This document shows, piece by piece, positions 25,829-34,052 of a DNA stretch of 64,000 nt (the first letter of the stretch is position 1; every line of letters begins with the position of its first letter). The stretch lies in contig NZ_LAYY01000001.1 in the NCBI RefSeq assembly GCF_000986785.1, positions 310,001 through 374,000 of the forward strand. Direction: 5' to 3'. The translations under genes and the position numbers were made by a program. The notes under the pieces are model-generated. The model was not told the origin of the DNA, ran no database searches, and saw only the letters and a list, made by a program, of their open reading frames with translations. The DNA is from Mesobacillus campisalis. Lineage in GTDB: Bacteria; Bacillota; Bacilli; Bacillales; Cytobacillaceae.

Positions 25829-25925
25829 GAGAGGAAATAAAGTATGCTTAATATTTAAAATGTCCTATTTTCACAATTAGAGATTTGTTGTTTAGTGGTT
25901 GCATATTTCGGGTTGTGATAGGCAT
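25829..25925. repeat. Copy of glycosyltransferase 3' end plus repeat
   Basis: GAGAGGAAATAAAGTATGCTTA and the following ~75 bp match, with decay, 7181-7270, i.e. the last codons of the glycosyltransferase gene, its 3' flank and the attached GCCTGTCAC-family element (ends CGGGTTGTGATAGGCAT). It shows the gene tail and repeat move or duplicate together. Confidence 0.65.
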
Positions 25926-26020
25926 GTTTATAAAAACCTACTCATTTTTAATTATTAAACTCACCAAATGAGATTACTCCGATAAAGACAGCGGCAAAAA
26001 CAGTCCAGTGTCTTAGAAAA

Positions 26021-26063
26021 GCGCCTGTCACAACCCGTATATCTCATTTTTGTGACAGGCACT
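26021..26063. repeat. GCCTGTCAC palindromic repeat
   Basis: GCGCCTGTCACAACCCG followed after about 15 nt by TTGTGACAGGCAC, a short-looped copy of the dispersed element. The rest of the 25.76-26.32-kb gap holds the copy at 25829 and no credible gene. Confidence 0.75.
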
Positions 26064-26325
26064 GCTACCTTTCCCCCCACAAAAACCTCGCATCTGAACA
26101 ATGCAAGGTTCTTAGTTTCAAATATCAACCTCATTCAAGAGAGGATTGTCATTAATGCTTCCCTCTTCTGTAGTACTGCACCTTTTGATCATTAACCACC
26201 TCTTTACCTTCCTCTCGACAACCATCAAATCTAGAAAAACTGGTCGTGACAGGTTCAAATATTTATGGGATAATTTTTTAATACGTTGAATTGTTAGAAA
26301 ATGTTCACATGTGGAGGGATGATTT

Positions 26326-27570
26326 TTGTCTATTAAATCTGCCATGATTGTTGGCGGTGGAATTGGCGGGCTTGTGACTGCTCTCAAACTTCACCGCGTT
26401 GGCGTGTCAGTGCGTGTCTTTGAAAGCGTAGAAACTATTAAAGCGCTCGGGGTTGGAATCAATCTGTTGCCCCATGCCGTTAGAGTGTTAACGGAGCTTG
26501 GGTTGTCAGACGAGCTTAGAAAAACGGGCTTGCCAACGAGAGAGCTTATTTATGTAAACAAGTTTGGCAGCCAAATTTGGCAGGAGGACCGTGGAGTACA
26601 TGCCGGTTACCGTTGGCCGCAATATTCAATCCACCGGGGACGTCTGCAAATGGTGCTGCTAAAGGCGGTTAAGGAACAACTTGGCGAAGACGCGGTGTTG
26701 ACGGGCCACCATCTCCTATCCTTTCAACAGGATGATGATTCCGTACTGGCCCATTTTGAAAATAAAAAAACGGGGGAACATATTGGCTCTTATACTGCAG
26801 ATGTCTTGATCGCAGCCGATGGTATTCATTCGACTGTTCGCAAATTCTACTATCCTAATGAAGGTTTACCAAAATACAGCGGCCGGATTTTATGGCGAGG
26901 AATCACCGAATCGACTCCTTTCCTAACGGGAAAATCCATGATTATGGCTGGATTTCAGGATCAAAAATTTGTTGCCTACCCTGTTTGTCCAGATGCAGCA
27001 ACAAGCGAAAAGTCACTTATCAACTGGATTGCAGAACTGACCATTGAAGACATGCCTTCACGTGCAGACTGGAATAAGGAAATTGATAAAAATAAGTTTG
27101 CCCCTGTATTTGCGAACTGGAATTTTGGCTGGCTCAATGTCCCACAGCTCATTGAACAAACAGAGGCGGTTTATGAATTCCCGATGGTTGACCGTGACCC
27201 GCTGCCACAATGGACCTTTGGCCGGGTAACCTTACTGGGAGATGCGGCTCACCCAATGTATCCAATCGGATCGAACGGTGCATCACAGGCCATACTTGAT
27301 GCGGATGCGTTAGGAGAAGAGATTTTAAAACAATCAGGTGCGGAGCAGATTTTAAAAGCTTACGAAAAAGCTAGGCTTGAGCCGACAGCTAACATTGTTT
27401 ATACGAATCGGAAAAACGGGCCTGAAGTTGTCATGCAGATTGTCGAAGATCGGGCACCAAACGGCTTTGAAAACCTGGATGAGGTCATTTCCCGCCAGGA
27501 GCTAGAAGAGATTGCGAACAAATACAAGAAGATTGCTGGTTTCGACCGCGAATCATTGAATCAGAAATAG
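26326..27570 (+). CDS. FAD-dependent aromatic hydroxylase
   Basis: 414-aa single-component flavoprotein monooxygenase of the salicylate / 3-hydroxybenzoate 6-hydroxylase type. TTG start 26326 behind GGAGGGATG. FAD motif GGGIGGLVTALKLHRVGV at the N-terminus, the DG motif VLIAADGIHSTVRKFY near 160, and the GD motif GRVTLLGDAAHPMYP near 300. These use NAD(P)H and O2 to hydroxylate phenolic acids. It is followed by a Dabb protein and an aromatic acid/H+ symporter, so the cluster takes up and hydroxylates an aromatic acid. The ring-cleavage step is not in this cluster; the 11.7-14.8-kb module could be separate. Confidence 0.88.
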   Translation: MSIKSAMIVGGGIGGLVTALKLHRVGVSVRVFESVETIKALGVGINLLPHAVRVLTELGLSDELRKTGLPTRELIYVNKFGSQIWQEDRGVHAGYRWPQYSIHRGRLQMVLLKAVKEQLGEDAVLTGHHLLSFQQDDDSVLAHFENKKTGEHIGSYTADVLIAADGIHSTVRKFYYPNEGLPKYSGRILWRGITESTPFLTGKSMIMAGFQDQKFVAYPVCPDAATSEKSLINWIAELTIEDMPSRADWNKEIDKNKFAPVFANWNFGWLNVPQLIEQTEAVYEFPMVDRDPLPQWTFGRVTLLGDAAHPMYPIGSNGASQAILDADALGEEILKQSGAEQILKAYEKARLEPTANIVYTNRKNGPEVVMQIVEDRAPNGFENLDEVISRQELEEIANKYKKIAGFDRESLNQK

Positions 27571-27581
27571 AGGTGCCCCAC

Positions 27582-27875
27582 TTGATTGAACATATTGTCT
27601 TGATAAAATTTTCACCAGATACAACGCAGGAACAGAAGGAAGAATTAATCTCCAGAACCCTTCTGCTAAAAGAAAAAATTCCGGGAATCATCGATATCCG
27701 GCAGGGCTTCAATTTTTCAGCCAGAAGCCAGGGCTATGAAGTCGGATTAACCGTTCGCTTTCAGGATCGGGACGCATTGGAAAACTACGGCCCGCATCCT
27801 GAACACCAGGAAATTGTCGCCTATTTAAAGGAAATTGGCATAGAAGACAGCATCATTGTTGATTTTGAGATTTAG
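27582..27875 (+). CDS. Dabb (stress-responsive A/B barrel) protein
   Basis: 97-aa dimeric alpha/beta barrel protein: IEHIVLIKFSPDTTQEQKEE at the start, IPGIIDIRQGFNFS in the middle, and HPEHQEIVAYLKEIG near the end. The TTG at 27582 has GAGGTG upstream; a GTG at 27573 would give a protein 3 residues longer. It starts 11 bp after the hydroxylase. Dabb proteins are often small enzymes or stabilisers acting on aromatic/polyketide-like products; the exact role here is unknown. Confidence 0.85.
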   Translation: MIEHIVLIKFSPDTTQEQKEELISRTLLLKEKIPGIIDIRQGFNFSARSQGYEVGLTVRFQDRDALENYGPHPEHQEIVAYLKEIGIEDSIIVDFEI

Positions 27876-27899
27876 TCATTTTTTTACGCTTTAACTTTA

Positions 27900-27929
27900 G
27901 TGCATAAACGCGTTATAGCGTTTATGCAC
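27900..27929. promoter_or_regulatory. Perfect 12-bp inverted repeat
   Basis: GTGCATAAACGC and GCGTTTATGCAC surround GTTATA between the Dabb gene and the transporter gene, 30 bp before the transporter start. It could be an attenuator-type stem-loop or an operator. No long T run follows. Confidence 0.65.
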
Positions 27930-27959
27930 TTCTGCACCATATACCTAGGGGTGGGATAA

Positions 27960-29315
27960 ATGAATGTAGTACAAGCAGGTCAAACCATTGATAACAGCAG
28001 ATTTGGCTCTTTCCATTTTTCAATCATTTTTTGGTGCTTTTTTATTATTTTAATGGACGGCTACGATGTGGTCATCTATGGAAGCGTGGTTCCGTCTCTA
28101 ATGGAAGAATGGGGCATCTCCACGGTCACAGCCGGTGCGATTGGGAGTTACACAGCGGCAGGAACGGCCATTGGTGCGGTCATTTTTGGACTATTGGCAG
28201 ATCGGCTGGGAAGAAAACGAGTCATTATCGTATGCACCGTCATTTTCAGCCTTTTCACTGCGCTCTCTGCTTTTGCAGCGGGACCGGTGATATTTACGAT
28301 CTTTCGGGTCATCGCCGGGCTTGGCCTTGGCGGTGTCATGCCAAATGTCATTGCGCTATCAACGGAGTATGCTCCGAAAAAAATTAGAGCGGCAATGGTA
28401 TCCTTCATTTTCTGCGGTTATTCCATCGGAGCGATTGCCGCAGCCCTTTTCAGCAAATCGATTCTGCCTGTAATGGGCTGGAAACCGATTTTTTTAATCG
28501 GCGGATTGCCTTTATTGCTTGTTCCATTCATTGCAAAAAGCCTGCCGGAGTCTGCCAGTTTTCTCTTATCAAAAGGAAGAGAAGAAGCGACCAAAAACAT
28601 CCTTAACAAATTGAATCCTGAACTAAAGCTTGGCAGGGGCGTAACATTTGAAAGGCCGGCAGCAATGGATCCTGGTTCTCCACTTGTAAAACTGTTTGAA
28701 AAAGGACGTGCGCTTAGCACCATTATGTTCTGGATCTCGTGTTTCTCCTGCTTTGTCCTTATCTATGCGATGAATACATGGCTGCCAAAATTAATGATTG
28801 AAGCTGGATATAGCCTTGGCTCCAGCTTGGTCTTTGTCGCCTTTTTGAATGTCGGAGCCATTATCGGAACCATCGTATTTGGACGGTTAACTGATAAATG
28901 GGGCTTTAAAAAAGTGATGGTCCCGCTTTATCTTTTAGGTGCGATTGCTCTTTCCTTTATTGGCCTGACTCAAAATGCGTTCCTTGCTTATCTGTTGATC
29001 GGCGTGATCGGTGCCGCTTCGGTCGGGGTCCAAAATATAAGCAACGCCTTCGTGTCTCAATATTACCCGCCTTCAATGCGTTCGACTGGAGTCGGAGCAG
29101 CGATGGCATTCGGACGAATTGGCGGAATTTTCGCCCCAACCTTCGTCGGCATCCTGTTAACGATGAACCTGACTCCGCAGCTCAACTTCACCTTCATCGC
29201 CCTGGCCGCGGTCTTAGGAGGAATCGCCATTTTGTTTGTGCAAGAAAAGCATGCCCATTACCGGAATGAAAGCGCCGATACAGCGGTTGCGCACAATCAG
29301 AACAAAGTTGGATAG
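27960..29315 (+). CDS. Aromatic acid:H+ symporter (AAHS-type MFS)
   Basis: 451-aa MFS permease. The AAHS hallmark MDGYDVVIYGSVVPSLMEEW lies in the first helix, followed by loop 2-3 GLLADRLGRKRVIIV and the second-half counterpart FGRLTDKWGFKKVM. Twelve helices are predicted. ATG 27960 has AGGGGTGGG upstream. Relatives (PcaK, BenK, MhpT) import hydroxybenzoates or similar, fitting the FAD hydroxylase upstream. Confidence 0.88.
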   Translation: MNVVQAGQTIDNSRFGSFHFSIIFWCFFIILMDGYDVVIYGSVVPSLMEEWGISTVTAGAIGSYTAAGTAIGAVIFGLLADRLGRKRVIIVCTVIFSLFTALSAFAAGPVIFTIFRVIAGLGLGGVMPNVIALSTEYAPKKIRAAMVSFIFCGYSIGAIAAALFSKSILPVMGWKPIFLIGGLPLLLVPFIAKSLPESASFLLSKGREEATKNILNKLNPELKLGRGVTFERPAAMDPGSPLVKLFEKGRALSTIMFWISCFSCFVLIYAMNTWLPKLMIEAGYSLGSSLVFVAFLNVGAIIGTIVFGRLTDKWGFKKVMVPLYLLGAIALSFIGLTQNAFLAYLLIGVIGAASVGVQNISNAFVSQYYPPSMRSTGVGAAMAFGRIGGIFAPTFVGILLTMNLTPQLNFTFIALAAVLGGIAILFVQEKHAHYRNESADTAVAHNQNKVG

Positions 29316-29345
29316 AAGGTGCACATTTTTAGTAAACTTTTTAAA

Positions 29346-29628
29346 TTAAGGCTCTGTCATTATTCATTGTTAATTTTTATAGATGTATGAGAATGATTAA
29401 GGGGAGAATTTCCGCCTATTGTACGCAGAGGGACCTTAAAAGGCAGAAATAAGGGAAGAAATTCCTCTTATCTTTTCAAAACAAGGTAAAAATCATAGAT
29501 CCTAAACCCTATAACCGGAAAAACTCCTCTTATTTTAAGAGAAATTTGGTCATATCGCGAATTAACCGGAATTTCTCCCTTTATTTTCAAATAGGGTGAA
29601 ATCAACGTTCAGCTATAACAGAGCCTAA
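29346..29628. mobile_element. MITE-like element with inverted ends
   Basis: The left end TTAAGGCTCTGT (29346-29357) and right end ACAGAGCCTAA (29618-29628) are inverted repeats. With flanks the match is about 17 bp (TTTAAATTAGGCTCTGT-like) with one indel. The ~280 bp inside have no ORF but hold three related direct segments (AAATTCCTCTTAT, AAACTCCTCTTATTTT, AATTTCTCCCTTTATTTT). Confidence 0.5.
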
Positions 29629-29755
29629 TTTAAATGATTATTTCTTGTAAAATATAGGAAGAAATAAACGTGATCAAGCGCTGCTCCGCTCAGTCACACA
29701 ACTACATGCCACAAGAAGTACGGATGACCTAAAATATATAAGCTGAAATGAAAAA

Positions 29756-29802
29756 AGTAACCACCCTTTTACCTTTAGTCGGGAGTAGGGTGGTTACTTA
29801 TT
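29756..29802. terminator. Terminator of DUF1097 gene
   Basis: AGTAACCACCC (29756-29766) and GGGTGGTTACT (29788-29798) form an 11-bp perfect stem, with A run upstream and T-rich sequence downstream. It lies about 100 bp past the DUF1097 stop on the minus strand. Confidence 0.8.
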
Positions 29803-29902
29803 TTATATAGTGATAATTCGATATTTTGATTCTTCAAATCAAGAAACTCAAGGTGACATCAAGCGGGTTCAGACACACTGGCATGTCCCCCTCCCTTTTT
29901 CT

Positions 29903-30391
29903 TCAAGGCTTCATCTTATTCGTTACCATTTGGTCATGTTTTGGTAAAAACCTCTGACCCCAAATAGAGAAAGTTTCTCCAAGTTTAGTACATGAGAATC
30001 CGAGAACGGCCCCACATAATAGAGATAGCAATAGAGTGAACCAGTCGCCATTCGCAGCAAACGTGGCAAAACACCCCATGAAGATTCCCGGCGTGTATTT
30101 AATCGGCACTACTTTTGCACCCAATATACACATGAGGCAGGTAACAAGCCCGCTGAAAATAGCAGATCCATTAGGTATTGCCGTCATATTCGTTAAAATT
30201 ATGATTAACATACCACAAATTACTCCCGTGATATTACAAAGCATCGCTTTTCTCATATCTTTACTGCCGCCTGCTCCAAGGGCAAAATACGTGGTACACC
30301 CAGCAAAACCTGCCCAGCCAACTAACCCAAGGGGCGCAGAAATTAAGGTCCACAACCCACACAACAAACCCGTTGCTAATACACTAGCCAT
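29903..30391 (-). CDS. DUF1097 membrane protein
   Basis: 162-aa protein with about five hydrophobic segments, resembling the DUF1097 family (E. coli YcdZ type): LGLVGWAGFAGCTTYFALG then GGSKDMRKAMLCNITGVICG, and YTPGIFMGCFATFA. ATG 30391 has AAGGAGG upstream. Function unknown; a small inner-membrane carrier or channel is likely. It stands alone between two terminators. The upstream gap (30392-30595) has no other gene. Confidence 0.8.
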   Translation of the reverse strand: MASVLATGLLCGLWTLISAPLGLVGWAGFAGCTTYFALGAGGSKDMRKAMLCNITGVICGMLIIILTNMTAIPNGSAIFSGLVTCLMCILGAKVVPIKYTPGIFMGCFATFAANGDWFTLLLSLLCGAVLGFSCTKLGETFSIWGQRFLPKHDQMVTNKMKP

Positions 30392-30595
30392 TATTACCTC
30401 CTTCTGATGAACAATTAATATTGTAAAATACTGAGGATAAAAATCAACATAAATTCTCCTTCCATTTTATATCTTCATGTTTATAATGCTCACAAGGTTA
30501 TTTCAATCTCAATATAAGGAATGCAAATGAATGTACCACTATAAATCTCTTACCATTCTCACTGTGCAACAGGTTGAAAATGACAACCATAATAA

Positions 30596-30625
30596 AGCCG
30601 CCAACTGATTAGCGGGCGGCTTTTC
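30596..30625. terminator. Terminator of hcp
   Basis: AGCCGCC (30596-30602) pairs with GGCGGCT (30615-30621), with T-rich tails in both directions, about 85 bp past the hcp stop. Confidence 0.8.
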
Positions 30626-30678
30626 TCATTATTATAGTGTGTCGATTTAGTGGTGCTCGTTTCTAGTGACGGAATCCT

Positions 30679-30705
30679 GGGACAAGGACCTATCCCCTTG
30701 TCTCC
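30679..30705. repeat. GGGAC hairpin element at hcp stop
   Basis: A 27-bp inverted repeat beginning GGGACAAGGACC and ending CCCCTTGTCTCC directly meets the hcp stop codon (30705-30707). It is a relative of the element at 9628-9654, which also touches a stop codon. Confidence 0.65.
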
Positions 30706-32363
30706 TAGTTTGTTACGGCACCCATAAACATATCAATATCATCTTTGGTATTCGTAATGCTTCCTACTCCAAAGTTTTCTACCAGGAAGTTTGTTACATT
30801 TGGTGAAAGGAATGCTGGTAATGTTGGACCAACATGGATATTTTTCACACCCAGATAGAGCAGGGATAAGAATACAATGACGGCCTTTTGCTCATACCAT
30901 GCGATATTATAAGACAATGGCAGATCGTTAATGCTTTCTAAGCCAAGGGCATCCTTTAGTTTTAATGCGGTCATCACAAGTGAGTAAGAATCGTTACATT
31001 GGCCGGCATCAAGCACTCTTGGAATTCCGTTGATATCGCCTAAATCAAGCTTATTGTATCGATATTTCGCACAACCAGCTGTGAGAATAATGGTATCTTT
31101 GGAAAGCTCCTCTGCAAACTCTTTATAATACGTTCTGCTCTTATGGCGTCCATCACATCCTGCCATGACGAAGAAGCGTTTAATATCTCCATTTTTCACA
31201 GCGTCGACTACCTGGTCGGCCACTTGAGCCACTTGATTATGGGCAAATCCGCCAATGATTTCACCTTTCTCAATTTCAGTAGGAGGATCACATTGTTTTG
31301 CATGCTCAATGATCACTGAGAAATCCTTCGTTCCATCCTCGTTCTCCGCGATATACGTAACCCCTTCTACTCCTGTTGCTCCAGTTGTATACATCCGGTC
31401 TTTGTAAGAAGCTTTTGGAGGTACAATACAGTTTGTTGTCATTAAAATTGGACCATTAAAGCTTTCAAATTCACGTTTTTGTTCCCACCATGCATTTCCA
31501 TAGTTCCCAACAAAGTGATCATATTTTTTAAATGCCGGATAATAATTGGCAACGAGCATTTCACTATGTGTATAAACATCCACACCCGTGCCCTCGGTTT
31601 GCTTTAATAATTGCTCAATATCTTTCAGGTCATGTCCGCTAATTAAAATTCCCGGGTTTTTACCAACACCAATGTTTACTTTCGTTACTTCCGGATGTCC
31701 ATAAGTGGAAGTGTTTGCGGTATCTAATAACTCCATTCCTTGAACACCATATTTTCCAACTTCCATGGAAAGGGCAATCAAGTCCTCCAGTGAAGCAGTA
31801 TCATCTGTGATCTGCGATAATGTCTTTTGCATAAACGCATAAAGACTGTCCTCTGTGTAACCTAGGTGTTCAGCATGTTTAAGGTAGGCAGCTAATCCTT
31901 TTAACCCATAGGTAATCAATTCTCTTAATGAGCGAATATCTTCATCTTTTGTTGCAAGAATGCTTACCTCTTGGGAAGCTGCTTTCGTTTCAAACTCAAA
32001 ATTGGACTCCCCATACCAGGTGACAAAATCAATGCTGTTCGAAACTTCAGAGCCAGCATTTTGAATCGCTGACTTGATTTCTTCACGAATGCTTAGACCG
32101 GTTCTCACTTTACTAAAAAAGTCATTTTTATCCCAGTTTGCATTAGTGATGGTCATAAAAAGACTATTTACAATGAACTTATCTGCTTCACTATTCTTCA
32201 ATCCTAGTTCTCTAGCTTCTGTAGCAACAATAGCCATTCCCTTTACGACGTAAATCAGTAAATCCTGCATATTCGCTAAGTCATCCTTTTTTCCACAAAT
32301 CCCAGCAATCGTACACCCTGTTCCATTTGCTGTTTCCTGACATTGAAAACAAAACATACTCAT
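30705..32363 (-). CDS. hcp: Hybrid cluster protein (hydroxylamine/NO reductase)
   Basis: 552-aa prismane protein. The N-terminal cubane ligands are in [15 protein letters not shown] and [11 protein letters not shown]. Hybrid-cluster ligands are seen further on: [11 protein letters not shown] (His), [10 protein letters not shown] (Cys), [38 protein letters not shown]. These fit the class I/II Hcp family, which in bacteria mainly detoxifies NO and related N-oxides under low oxygen. A consensus Fnr box lies about 90 bp upstream, matching anaerobic induction. Monocistronic with its own terminator; no Hcr reductase partner is adjacent. Confidence 0.97.
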   Translation of the reverse strand: MSMFCFQCQETANGTGCTIAGICGKKDDLANMQDLLIYVVKGMAIVATEARELGLKNSEADKFIVNSLFMTITNANWDKNDFFSKVRTGLSIREEIKSAIQNAGSEVSNSIDFVTWYGESNFEFETKAASQEVSILATKDEDIRSLRELITYGLKGLAAYLKHAEHLGYTEDSLYAFMQKTLSQITDDTASLEDLIALSMEVGKYGVQGMELLDTANTSTYGHPEVTKVNIGVGKNPGILISGHDLKDIEQLLKQTEGTGVDVYTHSEMLVANYYPAFKKYDHFVGNYGNAWWEQKREFESFNGPILMTTNCIVPPKASYKDRMYTTGATGVEGVTYIAENEDGTKDFSVIIEHAKQCDPPTEIEKGEIIGGFAHNQVAQVADQVVDAVKNGDIKRFFVMAGCDGRHKSRTYYKEFAEELSKDTIILTAGCAKYRYNKLDLGDINGIPRVLDAGQCNDSYSLVMTALKLKDALGLESINDLPLSYNIAWYEQKAVIVFLSLLYLGVKNIHVGPTLPAFLSPNVTNFLVENFGVGSITNTKDDIDMFMGAVTN

Positions 32364-32451
32364 TTATCTATCCCCTGCCTTTTTAATTAGTCAGCCGTAT
32401 ATTTTTTAATTATTAACTGACTAAACTTTAACAGCTATCACAGGAAGTAGA

Positions 32452-32467
32452 TGTGATATATCTCACT
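32452..32467. promoter_or_regulatory. Fnr box upstream of hcp
   Basis: TGTGATATATCTCACT matches the Bacillus Fnr/CRP-type site TGTGA-N6-TCACA except for the last base. It is 89 bp upstream of the hcp ATG, a normal activating distance. Confidence 0.75.
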
Positions 32468-32574
32468 GTTATAGGTATGTTCATTTGATTGTCAAAATTA
32501 GAAGCAAAGATCACTTTGAATGAAGCAAGGCTTCAATATATAAGATCTATTTGGTTTTGTATTAAAAATAAAAA

Positions 32575-32596
32575 AGACCATAATATAAAATGGTCT
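32575..32596 (-). terminator. Minus-strand terminator hairpin
   Basis: AGACCAT and ATGGTCT flank AATATAAA; on the minus strand the stem is followed by TTTTTTATTTTT. It would block readthrough from the TetR gene side into hcp. Confidence 0.75.
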
Positions 32597-32626
32597 GGTC
32601 TGTTCAGGATCTTTTCATAACCTCGT

Positions 32627-32750
32627 ATTAAATTTGCTTCTATAATCCCAGTACTCGCATTATCTCTGCTCTTACCAGCATTATAATGACACTTACCAGC
32701 ATTAAATATAAATATAATACTAGTACTCGTATTATATTTACTCATTTTTG
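32627..32750. repeat. 21-bp-period dispersed repeat, copy 2
   Basis: Same start (ATTAAATTTGCTTCTAT) and layout as 7283-7440, with only two TTACCAGCATTA units, then an AT-rich tail with ACTAGTACTCGTATTAT. It lies next to a GCCTGTCAC palindrome, as does copy 1. Confidence 0.75.
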
Positions 32751-32799
32751 ATTATCTCCTTACTAAAAGAGACAAAAACAATCGAACGCGCTTAAAAAA

Positions 32800-32860
32800 T
32801 GCCTGTCACAACCAGAGATTTATGTGTATTCGACACATCTCGGGGGTGTGACTAGGCACC
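32800..32860. repeat. GCCTGTCAC palindromic repeat
   Basis: TGCCTGTCACAACCAGAGAT and a decayed reverse arm ATCTCGGGGGTGTGACTAGG bracket TTATGTGTATTCGACAC. Very similar to the perfect copy at 16431. The remaining bases to 33011 show nothing further. Confidence 0.75.
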
Positions 32861-33011
32861 ACCTATTCTAGGTAAATTTCAATACAAGCTTCACTAAATA
32901 AAACACGGTAATTTTATCGTAACAGCCAATTATACCTTCGAAACAAAAAAATCTTTCCTGTTTTAATTGATTTCAGAACAGTAATGGTATTGGCCACTTC
33001 TATTGCAGACG

Positions 33012-33701
33012 TTATGTGACCGGATAGGATTCCTCTTTTTTGTTATTTAAAAAGACCCTTATTGAATCCATTATAAAAGCAATTTTTTTTTCACTTGTTA
33101 GCTCCACTTCATCTTCTATAACCATAAATGATCTAAATCGCTTTTCATGGTAGTCAGATAACATAGAGTATAGGAAAAGGATAAATTGATTATCGATTAA
33201 AAAACCTAAAGCCCTTTCATCGATTCCCTCAATTACTTCACCCCTTTTTTTTGCTTCACGTACCATTTCATAAATGTATTTACCCGATTCTTTAAACCTT
33301 TCCGAGAACCTCTCTGAAAACATTTCCATGTTAGGTGATCCTAAGTTCGCATAAACAGTAAGGTATGCTGGAAATTTCCCGCATATTTCGGCGATTTCTT
33401 TTAAATACTCCTCAATTGCATTTAAGATCGAACTTTCTATTTTCGTATGCTTTTCATACAGGTATTCCACCATGATTTGTTGGCAACGATCTAACACAGC
33501 AATAAACAACTCTTCTTTATTTAAAAAGTATTTATACAAAGCTCCATTGGAAATATTAGCTCTCTCACAAATATCCTTAATTCCTGAGCCATAGTACCCT
33601 TTGCTTGCAAAAGCTTCTGCTGCGGCGTCTAGAATTTTCAGTTGCTTTTCTCGAGGTAATTTTTGAAACGTGTTCAAGAATTCATTCAGCTCCTCTAGCA
33701 T
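33012..33701 (-). CDS. TetR/AcrR-family regulator
   Basis: 229-aa regulator. N-terminal HTH: ILDAAAEAFASKGYYGSGI then KDICERANISNGALYKYFLN at residues ~23-65; the rest is the helical ligand domain. The ATG at 33701 is only 3 nt from a hairpin (33705-33739) containing the possible ribosome binding site AAGGG. It lies next to the TRAP/oxidase operon on the same strand but separated by 351 bp with an inverted repeat. A palindrome at 38138-38159 upstream of that operon is a candidate target. Confidence 0.9.
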   Translation of the reverse strand: MLEELNEFLNTFQKLPREKQLKILDAAAEAFASKGYYGSGIKDICERANISNGALYKYFLNKEELFIAVLDRCQQIMVEYLYEKHTKIESSILNAIEEYLKEIAEICGKFPAYLTVYANLGSPNMEMFSERFSERFKESGKYIYEMVREAKKRGEVIEGIDERALGFLIDNQFILFLYSMLSDYHEKRFRSFMVIEDEVELTSEKKIAFIMDSIRVFLNNKKEESYPVT

Positions 33702-33704
33702 TTT

Positions 33705-33739
33705 ATCCCTTGGCGTTTCTATTTCCTCGCCAAAGGGAT
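33705..33739 (-). promoter_or_regulatory. Hairpin covering the TetR gene leader
   Basis: ATCCCTTGGCG (33705-33715) and CGCCAAAGGGAT (33728-33739) pair with one bulged A. In the mRNA the stem ends 3 nt before the ATG and includes the only AAGGG-like ribosome site, so folding may limit translation. Alternatively it is a DNA operator for self-repression. Confidence 0.55.
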
Positions 33740-33798
33740 AGCTTTCTGCTTATTCATTTGGTTGTTGGAAAAATAAATTGTCTTTAACCTTGCAAGTA

Positions 33799-33845
33799 AA
33801 CAGATTAATATCCTTTGCTGCAAACCAGGCCAATATTAATCTGTT
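33799..33845. repeat. 13-bp inverted repeat between dctM and TetR genes
   Basis: AACAGATTAATAT (33799-33811) and ATATTAATCTGTT (33833-33845) are perfect reverse complements with a 21-nt spacer, downstream of the TRAP operon. No T run follows; possibly a weak terminator or a binding site. Confidence 0.55.
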
Positions 33846-34052
33846 AACCTCAAAGTTCTCTTTATAATAAGGTAACATATGATTCATCCAAGGCCCGGTT
33901 ATTATGACCACTTTCTCAAATAAAAAGTTTTATTATTCACTTTGCCCCTAACTCCATCAGGATGGGAATGGATTGACTTTACGCTGGAATATCTATGAAT
34001 CTTACTCCCTGACTCTCCGGCCTTTCTGGCTGCATAAAGAACGGACAGTTCT

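Noticed and set aside
26118-26387. 89-codon minus-strand ORF
   Set aside because: Overlaps the start of the FAD hydroxylase and lacks a ribosome site.
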